A stretch of DNA of 18,723 nt from contig NZ_DJDT01000275.1 of NCBI RefSeq assembly GCF_002432345.1, positions 1 to 18,723 on the forward strand. The letters run 5' to 3'. The DNA is from Pedobacter sp. UBA5917 (GTDB lineage Bacteria > Bacteroidota > Bacteroidia > Sphingobacteriales > Sphingobacteriaceae). This document shows, piece after piece, positions 1 through 6,391 of the stretch. Position numbers and translations under genes: made by a program. The notes under the pieces are model-generated. The model ran no database searches, had not been told where the DNA came from, and was given only the letters and a program-made list of their open reading frames with translations. Position 1 is the first letter of the stretch. Every line of letters starts with the position of its first letter.

Positions 1-785
1 GCTGTTGCAGCCACTTCGCCCGGTTTTAATACATTTAAAGAAAGTGCATTATTCGGCTGGTCGCCTGATTTATAAGCAACGGGAATACCTGCTGTTAAGC
101 CCAATAAAGAAGCAATATCAGCTTTTAAATAACCATGTGCCGAGAATAATGGTTTTACGGTAGGGATAAGCTGTTCGTTAATGCCATAATAATTCAGCAC
201 GTCTTTAGAAATTTCGTGGTTTTCGAAGTCCCAGAAAATCCCCTCAGAAAGGGCAGAAATACTGGTGGTAATTTCGCCTGTCAATTTCATGGCAATAAAA
301 TCACCCGGTAGCATTACCTTATCTATATGTTCATAAACATCAGGTTCATTTTCTTTTACCCAGGCGAGTTTTGAGGCTGTAAAGTTGCCCGGGGAGTTTA
401 ACAGGTGTTTTAATGATTTTTCGGCACCAATGGCCTCAAAAGCTCCGTTACCCAACTCAACAGCTCGGCTATCGCACCAGATAATGCTATCGCGCAGAAC
501 CTTTTGATTTTGATCTACCACTACCAAACCGTGCATCTGATAGGCAATACCGATTGATTTAATCTCTTTGGGATCGAACAATCCGGTAGCATTTAATTTA
601 AGTATGGCCTGCTGAACGTTCTGCCACCAATCATCAGGCGATTGCTCTGCCCAGCCCGGTTGCAGGGATTTGATTGCTGTTTCTTCATCCGGATATTGAA
701 CGGTAACCACTTTTTTTTGTGTGGCTACATCAACAATTGCAACTTTTATAGAGGAGGTACCTAAATCGATTCCTAATAAATACAT
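1..785 (-). CDS. xylB: FGGY-family carbohydrate kinase, probable xylulokinase (5' part, runs off the window)
   Basis: I translated this by hand; it is open from an ATG at 785 to the window edge, giving about 261 N-terminal residues. It begins MYLLGIDLGTSSIKVAIVD, the phosphate-1 motif of the FGGY/ASKHA kinase fold, followed by a YQMHGLVVVD stretch and an IIWCDSRA stretch, both typical of xylulokinases (ATP-dependent phosphorylation of D-xylulose, cytoplasm). A GDQPNNAL stretch lies near the cut end. The C-terminal half, with the second ATPase lobe, lies outside the window. A LacI-type operator sits 25 bases upstream of the start, which fits sugar-responsive control. Substrate is inferred from overall resemblance; gluconate or another pentulose remains possible. 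Confidence 0.85.
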   Translation of the reverse strand, partial: MYLLGIDLGTSSIKVAIVDVATQKKVVTVQYPDEETAIKSLQPGWAEQSPDDWWQNVQQAILKLNATGLFDPKEIKSIGIAYQMHGLVVVDQNQKVLRDSIIWCDSRAVELGNGAFEAIGAEKSLKHLLNSPGNFTASKLAWVKENEPDVYEHIDKVMLPGDFIAMKLTGEITTSISALSEGIFWDFENHEISKDVLNYYGINEQLIPTVKPLFSAHGYLKADIASLLGLTAGIPVAYKSGDQPNNALSLNVLKPGEVAAT

Positions 786-809
786 GGTTTTAAATTATTT
801 TATATCTGG

Positions 810-829
810 TTATGCAAACGGTTGCATAA
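810..829. promoter_or_regulatory. LacI/GalR-type operator upstream of the FGGY kinase
   Basis: The sequence TTATGCAAACGGTTGCATAA has perfect 8-base inverted arms (TTATGCAA / TTGCATAA) around a central CG. The TGCAA-N-CG-N-TTGCA core is the classic operator form of the LacI/GalR regulator family. It lies in the leader of the kinase gene, 25 bases before its ATG, where a bound repressor could block transcription. The regulator is not in the window. Confidence 0.75.
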
Positions 830-939
830 AGATAGAGGTTAAAATATAAATCGCAAATTTTTTATAAAATCATGTTGGTTATCACCTGTTTTTTAAGCTG
901 TAATATTGACCATGAACTGCCCTAATCGCAGATAATTTA

Positions 940-947
940 TACTTTTG
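940..947 (+). promoter_or_regulatory. Bacteroidota -7 promoter element of csaA
   Basis: TACTTTTG matches TAnnTTTG perfectly. A weak -33 candidate (CTG at 917-919) lies 20 bases upstream. Transcription would begin around 952-955, after the TTG at 945 that could be mistaken for a start codon, so the ATG at 972 must be used. Confidence 0.65.
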
Positions 948-971
948 GGGAGATACATTAAAAATTATGTG

Positions 972-1307
972 ATGGAACAGATTACCTGGGATGATTTCGA
1001 AAAAGTAGAATTAAGGGTGGGCACCATTCTGGAAGCCTTTGAGTTTCCTGAAGCCCGCAGACCGGCCTACAAAGTAAAAGTAGATTTTGGTGAATTCGGT
1101 ATTAAAATGAGCAGCGCGCAGATTACCAAACATTATGCACTGGAAGAACTGCCCGGCAAACAGATTGTTGGCGTAATCAATTTCCCTAAAAAGCAGATCG
1201 GCAAATTTATGTCGGAGTTTTTGGTTACGGGTTTTGCCGATGAAAACGGAGATATTGTATTAACCGCAGTACAAAGCAAAGTACCTAATGGGAGTAAGCT
1301 GGTGTAG
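972..1307 (+). CDS. csaA: CsaA-type tRNA-binding/chaperone protein
   Basis: A 111-residue protein made of one tRNA-binding OB-fold (TRBD), the size of Bacillus subtilis CsaA (about 110 residues). Diagnostic stretches are FEKVELRVGTI near the N-terminus, EFPEARRPAYK, the SSAQIT segment, VINFPKKQIGKFMSE, and the C-terminal VPNGSKLV. Family members are homodimers that bind tRNA and have been linked to export-related chaperone activity; the physiological role is uncertain. I chose the ATG at 972 because a longer frame from TTG 945 would begin inside the -7 promoter element and adds nine residues outside the family consensus. The gene ends just before a hairpin at 1308-1328. Confidence 0.92.
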   Translation: MEQITWDDFEKVELRVGTILEAFEFPEARRPAYKVKVDFGEFGIKMSSAQITKHYALEELPGKQIVGVINFPKKQIGKFMSEFLVTGFADENGDIVLTAVQSKVPNGSKLV

Positions 1308-1328
1308 CACCCGACTTCACGTCGGGTG
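1308..1328. repeat. Hairpin directly after csaA stop codon
   Basis: CACCCGAC and GTCGGGTG form a perfect 8-bp GC-rich stem around TTCAC, beginning on the base after the csaA stop. There is no T-run on either side, so it is not a classical intrinsic terminator. It may still mark the mRNA 3' end or be one of the palindromic repeats that fill this gap. Confidence 0.6.
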
Positions 1329-1334
1329 ACAGAG

Positions 1335-1644
1335 AGCAGGACCGCGGCAGCCAATAAGCACAACAATTGCGCTTCAAAAAATTATCTTAAGACTTCCGAA
1401 GTTTTTCAACGCAATGGCCTTCGAAACTTCGGAAGTCTTAGCACAAACCTTCGTAAATTAGCCCTGATTGAAGTGATTCCGATTTTTCATCGGAAGTAAC
1501 GCAAAGCAGGACCGAAGCAAACCGATAAGCATTGAAACTGCGCTTCAAAAAATTATCTTTAGACTTCCGAAATTCGCCTGCGCTTTGGCCTATAGAAACT
1601 TCCGAAGTTTTGCCAACGCACCAGGCGCTGTAAACTTCGGAAGT
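1335..1644. repeat. Two diverged 170-bp-spaced repeat copies with ACTTCCGAAGT hairpins
   Basis: This fills most of the 356-base gap between csaA and tadA. AGCAGGACCG at 1335 and again at 1505 starts two related units; both also carry GCGCTTCAAAAAATTATCTT followed by AGACTTCCGAA. Copy one has a perfect 17-bp stem (1388-1404 with 1424-1440, 19-base loop). Copy two has a 13-bp stem (1598-1610 with 1632-1644, 21-base loop) plus an extra half-site near 1562-1571. A further 7-bp hairpin (TTCCGAT / ATCGGAA) lies at 1477-1495. No coding potential is visible. The right stem of copy two ends 8 bases before the tadA -7 box. Confidence 0.75.
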
Positions 1645-1651
1645 GTTACCC

Positions 1652-1659
1652 TATATTTG
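1652..1659 (+). promoter_or_regulatory. Bacteroidota -7 promoter element of tadA
   Basis: TATATTTG is a perfect TAnnTTTG element lying only 4 bases before the tadA ATG at 1664. Initiation 4-8 bases downstream would give a leaderless or nearly leaderless mRNA. No good -33 element is visible; that position lies in the repeat stem. Confidence 0.6.
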
Positions 1660-1663
1660 CGCT

Positions 1664-2131
1664 ATGAGTTTTTACAATTTCGAAGATACCGATCCTGCTG
1701 AAGAAGATATCCATTATATGAAACTGGCTTTAGAGGAAGCGAAAAAAGCCCTGGCAGCTGATGAAATTCCGATAGGAGCCATTGTGGTAAGCAAAAACCG
1801 CGTTATTGGCCGTGGCTATAATCTCACTGAGCGTTTTAACGATGTTACGGCACATGCCGAGATGCAGGCATTTACTTCGGCCGCCCAAACCATCGGCGGA
1901 AAATATTTAAGGGATTGTACTTTATATGTAACCATCGAACCTTGCGTAATGTGCGCAGGTGCAAGTTACTGGACCCAGATTGGCCGAATTGTTTACGGTG
2001 CACGGGAAGAAAAAAGAGGTTTTATCTCCAAGAATGCAAATCTGCTTCACCCTAAAACGGTACTGAAAGGCGGGGTAATGGCAGAAGAATGCGGGGCTTT
2101 GATGAAAGGGTTTTTCGCGAAGAAGCGATAG
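1664..2131 (+). CDS. tadA: tRNA-specific adenosine deaminase TadA (A34 to inosine)
   Basis: A 155-residue cytidine/deoxycytidylate-deaminase fold protein. The zinc site is complete: HAE (His ligand and catalytic Glu proton shuttle) followed by PCVMCAGA (two Cys ligands). The segment EIPIGAIVV before the active site and the GAREEKRGF region after it are typical of TadA, which deaminates the wobble adenosine of tRNA-Arg(ACG) to inosine in the cytoplasm. I use the ATG at 1664 (MSFYNFED); a longer frame from GTG 1643 would begin upstream of the -7 promoter element and inside a repeat. Length is normal for the family (about 150-170). Confidence 0.94.
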   Translation: MSFYNFEDTDPAEEDIHYMKLALEEAKKALAADEIPIGAIVVSKNRVIGRGYNLTERFNDVTAHAEMQAFTSAAQTIGGKYLRDCTLYVTIEPCVMCAGASYWTQIGRIVYGAREEKRGFISKNANLLHPKTVLKGGVMAEECGALMKGFFAKKR

Positions 2132-2192
2132 CGCTGGACCGGTGCGGGGATTGGCTCACAGCTTTATAGCCAACAGTTAATCGCTCATGGTA

Positions 2193-2238
2193 TTATGGTT
2201 GATTACCTTACGCTGATCCAAAAAACCATCAACCATAA
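2193..2238. repeat. Inverted repeat between tadA and sodA
   Basis: TTATGGTTGAT (2193-2203) and ATCAACCATAA (2228-2238) are perfect 11-bp arms around a 24-base spacer. No T-run follows, so a terminator role is unproven. A smaller stem (TTGGCT / AGCCAA, 2151-2173) precedes it. I see no gene in the 2132-2403 gap. Confidence 0.5.
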
Positions 2239-2357
2239 CCCAAAGAAAAACGTTTTCCTCCTTAAACTTTCCAACTTTGAAACCTGCCAACATTACAACA
2301 TTAACCCAGAAAACGATTTGATGATAATAACATGAACAAATCTTAACGTTCTAATGT

Positions 2358-2365
2358 TATATTTG
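2358..2365 (+). promoter_or_regulatory. Bacteroidota -7 promoter element of sodA
   Basis: TATATTTG matches TAnnTTTG perfectly and lies 38 bases before the sodA ATG, giving a leader of about 30 nt. No convincing TTG -33 element is seen, which could indicate activator dependence. Confidence 0.55.
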
Positions 2366-2403
2366 CTACTAGAAACATTTTTAAATCTTAAAACATAAAC
2401 ATT

Positions 2404-3012
2404 ATGGCTTTTGAATTACCTGCGTTACACTACGCAACCGATGCATTAGAACCGCATATCGATAAAACTACGATGGAAATCCACCACGATAAACATCATC
2501 AGGCTTACGTTACCAACTTAAACAAAGCATTAGAAGGTAAACCTGAAGCGACTTCGAGCATCGAGGAAATTGTAAAACACATTTCAAAATTCCCTGCTGC
2601 TGTTAGAAACAATGGTGGCGGTCATTATAACCACTCTTTATTCTGGAACATTTTAGGCCCAAATAAAGGTGGCGAGCCAACCGGCGATTTAGCAAAAGCA
2701 ATCAACGAAACTTTCGGTTCGTTTGCTGATCTTAAAACAAAATTACAGGAAGCTGGTGCTACCCGTTTCGGTTCGGGCTGGGCCTGGTTATCAGTTGGTG
2801 CTGATAAAAAACTTCAGGTTTCTTCTACCCCTAACCAGGATAACCCTTTAATGGATATCGCTGAAGTAAAAGGTACTCCAATTTTAGGTATCGATGTTTG
2901 GGAACACGCATATTACTTAAAATACCAGAACAAACGCCCTGATTATTTAGCGGCAATCTGGAATGTAATTAACTGGGATGCAGTTGCAGAACTTTACAAA
3001 AAAGCTTTGTAA
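2404..3012 (+). CDS. sodA: Superoxide dismutase, Mn-type of the Fe/Mn family
   Basis: A 202-residue Fe/Mn superoxide dismutase converting superoxide to oxygen and hydrogen peroxide. Metal ligands are visible at the expected places: His27 (MEIHHDKHH), His77 (HYNHSLFW), Asp164 and His168 (DVWEHAYYLKY); Tyr35 is the gateway tyrosine. The second-sphere glutamine is supplied from the C-terminal half (Gln145 in TPNQDNPL), as in Mn enzymes, so manganese or cambialistic use is likely. There is no signal peptide, so it is cytoplasmic. It is followed by a strong terminator, so it is probably monocistronic. The peroxide regulator oxyR lies about 1 kb downstream, on the other strand. Confidence 0.96.
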   Translation: MAFELPALHYATDALEPHIDKTTMEIHHDKHHQAYVTNLNKALEGKPEATSSIEEIVKHISKFPAAVRNNGGGHYNHSLFWNILGPNKGGEPTGDLAKAINETFGSFADLKTKLQEAGATRFGSGWAWLSVGADKKLQVSSTPNQDNPLMDIAEVKGTPILGIDVWEHAYYLKYQNKRPDYLAAIWNVINWDAVAELYKKAL

Positions 3013-3034
3013 GCTACAATTCCTATAAATTTTT

Positions 3035-3071
3035 AAGAAAGTCCCGATTTAAATCGGGACTTTCTTGTTTT
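3035..3071 (+). terminator. Intrinsic terminator of sodA
   Basis: AAGAAAGTCCCGATTT is followed immediately by its exact reverse complement (3051-3066), a 16-base perfect palindrome that would fold with a small loop, then TTGTTTT. It starts 22 bases after the sodA stop. Confidence 0.85.
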
Positions 3072-3111
3072 AAGATAATTAAGTAACTTCGCACATATTA
3101 AAATGTTCGAA

Positions 3112-3573
3112 ATGAAAAGGCTTGTAATTTTATTTTTAATTGTTGTTGGTGTAAATGGATTGGTGAGTGCACAGCAGAACAAAGTGCCAACACCTACAGA
3201 AATTGCACAAAAAAATGTAGAAGACCTTGATAAAAGGTTAAAACTTAACGGTACGCAAAAAAGTGTAATTTATAGCTTCACTTTTAACCAGGCTAAAGAA
3301 CAAGCCGATTTAATCAAAAAACAACAGGCCGGAAATTCGCGCGAGGAGGATATAGATAAATTCTATAAACTACAGAACGAAACCACCAAAAATATCCGCA
3401 ACGTATTAAGACCTGAACAGCAAACAGAATACGATAAAGTTATCGAAGAACGTTTAAGTGGAAAAGGCCTGAAAGACAAAAAAAAGAAAAAGAAAAAAGG
3501 TGAGGAAGAAGAAGTGGAGAGCGATATCAAAGGATTGCTTTCTGGCCCTCCGGTTGAAAAACAGAACCAATAA
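3112..3573 (+). CDS. Secreted Lys/Glu-rich protein of unknown function
   Basis: About 153 residues. MKRLVILFLIVVGVNGLVSA is a clear signal peptide with probable cleavage after VSA. I prefer the ATG at 3112 because it gives a compact signal peptide, although an in-frame ATG at 3103 adds three residues. The mature part is helical and charged, with an LKLNGTQKSVIYSF segment reminiscent of the LTxxQ helices of Spy/CpxP-like periplasmic proteins, then RNVLRPEQQTEYDKVIEERL. A Lys-rich block followed by a Glu run precedes the C-terminus. The lysine block is encoded by long A-runs (about 3474-3499), a likely slippage site. A near-consensus -7 box (TAACTTCG) lies at 3084-3091. Function is unknown; a periplasmic helical protein is an inference. 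Confidence 0.75.
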   Translation: MKRLVILFLIVVGVNGLVSAQQNKVPTPTEIAQKNVEDLDKRLKLNGTQKSVIYSFTFNQAKEQADLIKKQQAGNSREEDIDKFYKLQNETTKNIRNVLRPEQQTEYDKVIEERLSGKGLKDKKKKKKKGEEEEVESDIKGLLSGPPVEKQNQ

Positions 3574-3612
3574 TATTAAAGGTTTAAATTACAGGCAATA
3601 ATCCATTAAAAA

Positions 3613-3846
3613 ATGCCAGAGATAATCCTTGGAACGATTGTACTGGGGCTTTTATTATCGCCACAGTTACTTGCCGGTTTTTTAGCAAAAAGAACAGGTC
3701 GCAAGTTTTGGTTCTGGTTTTTGATTTCTTTTTTAATTCCAATTATTTCACTGATTATACTTATCTTTTTAGAAGATAAAAACCCCGAAGCACAAAGCTA
3801 CAAACTGGCTGATCATGTGGATAAGGAATTAGCTACCGAGGTTTAA
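3613..3846 (+). CDS. Small two-helix membrane protein, unknown function
   Basis: A 77-residue protein with two hydrophobic segments: residues 3-23 (IILGTIVLGLLLSPQLLAGF) and about 32-52 (FWFWFLISFLIPIISLIILI), separated by a basic loop KRTGRK, then a hydrophilic acidic tail. Predicted as an inner-membrane hairpin with a cytoplasmic loop. It follows the secreted protein gene by 39 bases and may share its transcript. I do not recognise a named family; many Bacteroidota carry similar short proteins. Confidence 0.7.
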   Translation: MPEIILGTIVLGLLLSPQLLAGFLAKRTGRKFWFWFLISFLIPIISLIILIFLEDKNPEAQSYKLADHVDKELATEV

Positions 3847-3884
3847 ATAAATACATCTTATTAACGCGAACCTTTATCAGAGGC

Positions 3885-3999
3885 CGTCACCCTGAATTCA
3901 TTTCAGGGTCTTTATAGCAAGAAAGATGCTGACCACGTAGTAGCTATTAGACCATTGAATAACAATAAAAATGGCGAATAAAACAAGTTCAGCATGACG
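3885..3999. repeat. Palindromic intergenic element with CGTCA/TGACG ends
   Basis: A 115-base element with imperfect inverted ends (CGTCACCCTGAA at 3885 against the complement of TTCAGCATGACG ending at 3999, two mismatches). Inside the left end is a perfect 8-bp hairpin, ACCCTGAA-TTCAT-TTCAGGGT (3889-3909). It lies between two convergent genes. A related half is present at 14924-14950. No coding potential. Confidence 0.65.
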
Positions 4000-4012
4000 A
4001 ATCGCAGGCAAA

Positions 4013-4056
4013 CTTGCGAAGTTTCCCTTCGCACAGCCCCCTTCAAACTTCGCAAG
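4013..4056. repeat. Hairpin repeat, variant copy of the csaA-tadA hairpin
   Basis: CTTGCGAAGTTT (4013-4024) and AAACTTCGCAAG (4045-4056) form a perfect 12-bp stem with a 20-base loop just before the oxyR stop codon. It matches the stem at 1388-1440 except for one base pair that is swapped on both arms (CTTC/GAAG becomes CTTG/CAAG). Confidence 0.7.
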
Positions 4057-4060
4057 AAGA

Positions 4061-4993
4061 TTAAATCCCTACAATATCTTTTTTCTTTTTCTGCTTCATG
4101 GCCTTTGGAATGATTTCTAAAATTTCATCTTTTAAAGCAATCAGCATCCGTTTTTTGATGAAGTTTTTGTGCGTAACCAAACTGATTTCGCGAACAGGCT
4201 CCGGAGATTTAAAATGACGGATCTTACTGGTCTGTTTGGCATTTAACTCTGCTATGGCCAGTTCGGGCAGTAAGGTGGCACCACCATTTAAATCAACCAT
4301 GCGCACCAATGTTTCTACACTTCCGGTATTGTATTCCAAGCCCTGTAACCTGTTATTTTTTGTAGAACGGCAGATATTTAACACCTGGTTCCGCATACAA
4401 TGCCCCTCGTTTAACAGCCAGATATTTTCGTCGTTCAGGTCTTCTGCATCAACGGCTTTCTTTTTATAAAGCTTGCTGTTTTTACTAATATAACTTACAA
4501 AATTTTCGTAATACAATGGGGTTTCGGTAATGTTCGGATCGGTTAAAGGGGTAGCCAAAATCCCGCAATCCAGTACCCCCGTTTTTAAATGATGGATAAT
4601 ATCTTCGGTGGTATATTCCCAGATTAAAAGCTTAAGCTCAGGGTATTTCTCCAGCATGGCCGAAATTACCTCGGGCAATAAATAAGGGGCTACAGTTGGT
4701 ATAACGCCGATTTTTAATTCACCCAAAACATCCTGCTGCTGACTGTTGATCAGTTCTTTGATCTTACCGCTTTCCTGCAAAATGATTCTTGCCTGCGCAA
4801 TAATCTGCGATCCTATCTCTGTAGGACTCACCGGTTGTTTACTCCTGTCGAAGATTTTAACATTGATCAACTCTTCCAGTTTTTGCACCTGCATGCTCAA
4901 GGTTGGCTGGGTAACAAAACACTTATCAGCAGCAGTTACAAAACTTCTGTAAGTATCAACGGCAACAATATATTCGAGCTGAACAAGGGTCAT
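4061..4993 (-). CDS. oxyR: Hydrogen-peroxide-sensing LysR regulator OxyR
   Basis: A 310-residue LysR-type regulator. Residues 1-60 are the winged helix-turn-helix (MTLVQLEYIVAV, AADKCFVTQPTLSMQVQKLE); from about 90 follows the periplasmic-binding-protein-like effector domain. The diagnostic OxyR sequence EGHCMRNQVLNIC carries cysteines at 199 and 208, exactly the E. coli numbering of the pair that forms the peroxide-induced disulfide. It therefore should sense H2O2 directly and activate antioxidant genes. The start ATG at 4993 follows a perfect -7 box. Neighbouring sodA and the AhpD-like gene are plausible parts of an oxidative stress neighbourhood, but regulation of them is inference. Confidence 0.95.
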   Translation of the reverse strand: MTLVQLEYIVAVDTYRSFVTAADKCFVTQPTLSMQVQKLEELINVKIFDRSKQPVSPTEIGSQIIAQARIILQESGKIKELINSQQQDVLGELKIGVIPTVAPYLLPEVISAMLEKYPELKLLIWEYTTEDIIHHLKTGVLDCGILATPLTDPNITETPLYYENFVSYISKNSKLYKKKAVDAEDLNDENIWLLNEGHCMRNQVLNICRSTKNNRLQGLEYNTGSVETLVRMVDLNGGATLLPELAIAELNAKQTSKIRHFKSPEPVREISLVTHKNFIKKRMLIALKDEILEIIPKAMKQKKKKDIVGI

Positions 4994-5017
4994 ATAATCA
5001 AAATTTATTTATAATAT

Positions 5018-5025
5018 CAAATATA
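5018..5025 (-). promoter_or_regulatory. Bacteroidota -7 promoter element of oxyR
   Basis: On the minus strand the sequence reads TATATTTG, a perfect TAnnTTTG, 24 bases before the oxyR start codon. The surrounding AT-rich stretch with several TATC/GATA-like words could hold a LysR autoregulatory site, but I cannot define it. Confidence 0.55.
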
Positions 5026-5103
5026 TCAATTTTAACTATAATAAGAATCGATGTACGAATAAATATTAACTAAATCCCGAATGATGTGGAGAAGAAAATT
5101 ACC

Positions 5104-5127
5104 TGTTTAAAATGAGACATTTAAACA
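5104..5127. promoter_or_regulatory. Palindrome TGTTTAAA-N8-TTTAAACA between oxyR and the GH130 gene
   Basis: Perfect 8-base inverted arms with an 8-base spacer in the 226-base divergent region, about 93 bases before the GH130 start. The symmetry suits a dimeric regulator, but the regulator is not identifiable. A weak -7-like TATTTTAG (one mismatch) lies at 5208-5215, just before the ATG. Confidence 0.4.
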
Positions 5128-5219
5128 AAAAGTTGAATAGGATATTTAGGCATGATTGATTTAATTAGCAATAATCTAACCATCATCCACTTACCAGATT
5201 AATTAGGTATTTTAGCTTT

Positions 5220-6347
5220 ATGAACAGAGTTGCTTTACACTTATTCTTTTTCACAGTTTTTCTTCCGTTAGCGTTTATAGCTAATGCCCAGAATCAACTT
5301 CCCAACTGGGCAATAGGGCCATTTATACGACCTGAAAATGTTAATCCGATTATTTCGCCAAAAAACGAAAGTTTTTTTCTCGACCCCATGAGTAAACAAA
5401 AAATAGCATGGGAAGCGGGCGATGTGTTTAATCCAGCTGCCACTGTAAACAAAAATAAAATATATGTGCTGTACCGTGGTGAGGATAAATCGGGAAATGG
5501 TATTGGTATGCGCACTTCGAGGATAGGTATTGCCGAAAGTAATGATGGTATTAAAATGAAACGGTATCTGGAGCCGGTACTCTACCCTGACGAAGATGAT
5601 CAGAAAGCATACGAATGGCCGGGTGGTTGTGAAGATCCACGAATTGCAGTTACCGCTGAGGGTTTGTATGTGATGCTTTATACCCAATGGAACCGCAATA
5701 TATTCCGCCTGGCGGTAGCCACATCCAAAGATTTGAAACACTGGACCAAGCACGGCCCTGCATTTAATAAAGCCTACAATGGTAAGTTTCACGATCTCAA
5801 ATGCAAATCGGGTTCGATTGTTACCAAGGTAGAAAATGGTAAACAGGTAATTACCAAAATAAACGGCAGATACATGATGTACTGGGGAGAACGTTTCATG
5901 AATATAGCTACTTCAGTCGATCTCATCAATTGGGAACCTACTTTAAATGCAAAAGGTGATTTAGATTTAATTATAAAACCCAGAAAAAACTACTTCGACA
6001 GCGATCTAACCGAATGCGGTCCGCCGGCAATTGTTACCGATAAGGGCATTTTAGTTTTATATAACGGCAAAAACAGGGGTGATGCCGAAAGGGATACCAA
6101 CTATACAGCCAATACCTATTCGGCCGGGCAAGTGCTGTTCGATCTGAAAAATCCATCAAAAGTGATCGCCCGGCTCGACCAACCTTTTTTCGTGCCTACA
6201 GCATCATTTGAAAAGAGCGGGCAATACCCTGCAGGCACGGTTTTTATAGAAGGCCTGGTTTACTTTAAAAAGAAATGGTTTTTATATTACGGCTGTGCCG
6301 ATAGCCAGGTGGCCGTAGCCATTTATGATCCGGGGGCTAAAAAATAA
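5220..6347 (+). CDS. Secreted GH130 family mannoside phosphorylase/mannosidase
   Basis: A 375-residue protein with a signal peptide (residues 1-24, hydrophobic core LHLFFFTVFLPLAFIA, cleavage near ANA-QN). The rest is a five-bladed beta-propeller of glycoside hydrolase family 130. Recognisable marks are VLYRGED (84-89), the family signature GCEDPRI with the probable catalytic Asp139 in the usual G-x-EDPR motif, TECGPPAI near 264-271, LYNGKN and LYYGCADSQVAVA at the C-terminus. Family members phosphorolyse or hydrolyse beta-1,2- or beta-1,4-mannosides. Secretion to the periplasm, where phosphate and phosphosugar use is unlikely, favours the hydrolytic beta-1,2-mannosidase type known in Bacteroidota; this is inference. 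No SusC/SusD pair is nearby. Confidence 0.88.
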   Translation: MNRVALHLFFFTVFLPLAFIANAQNQLPNWAIGPFIRPENVNPIISPKNESFFLDPMSKQKIAWEAGDVFNPAATVNKNKIYVLYRGEDKSGNGIGMRTSRIGIAESNDGIKMKRYLEPVLYPDEDDQKAYEWPGGCEDPRIAVTAEGLYVMLYTQWNRNIFRLAVATSKDLKHWTKHGPAFNKAYNGKFHDLKCKSGSIVTKVENGKQVITKINGRYMMYWGERFMNIATSVDLINWEPTLNAKGDLDLIIKPRKNYFDSDLTECGPPAIVTDKGILVLYNGKNRGDAERDTNYTANTYSAGQVLFDLKNPSKVIARLDQPFFVPTASFEKSGQYPAGTVFIEGLVYFKKKWFLYYGCADSQVAVAIYDPGAKK

Positions 6348-6376
6348 AAAAGTGCGCAGGATGTTATCCAGCGCAC
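6345..6376 (-). terminator. Intrinsic terminator of the GDP-fucose synthase gene
   Basis: GTGCGC...GCGCAC (6352-6357 with 6371-6376) with an inner GGAT/ATCC stem and a GTT loop forms a strong hairpin. Read on the minus strand it is followed by TTTTTTATTTTTTA, a classical T-run. That T-run overlaps the stop codon and last codons of the opposing GH130 gene. Confidence 0.85.
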
Positions 6377-6391
6377 CGATGAAAAATTATT

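Noticed and set aside
945..971. Longer csaA start at TTG 945
   Set aside because: The TTG is the last part of the -7 promoter element and the added nine residues do not belong to the CsaA family N-terminus.
2132..2403. tRNA or small RNA gene between tadA and sodA
   Set aside because: Only simple inverted repeats are seen; no cloverleaf, TTCGA arm or conserved RNA motif could be found by eye.
5268..5792. 174-codon minus-strand open frame
   Set aside because: Antisense shadow of the GH130 coding sequence, with no domain and poor composition.
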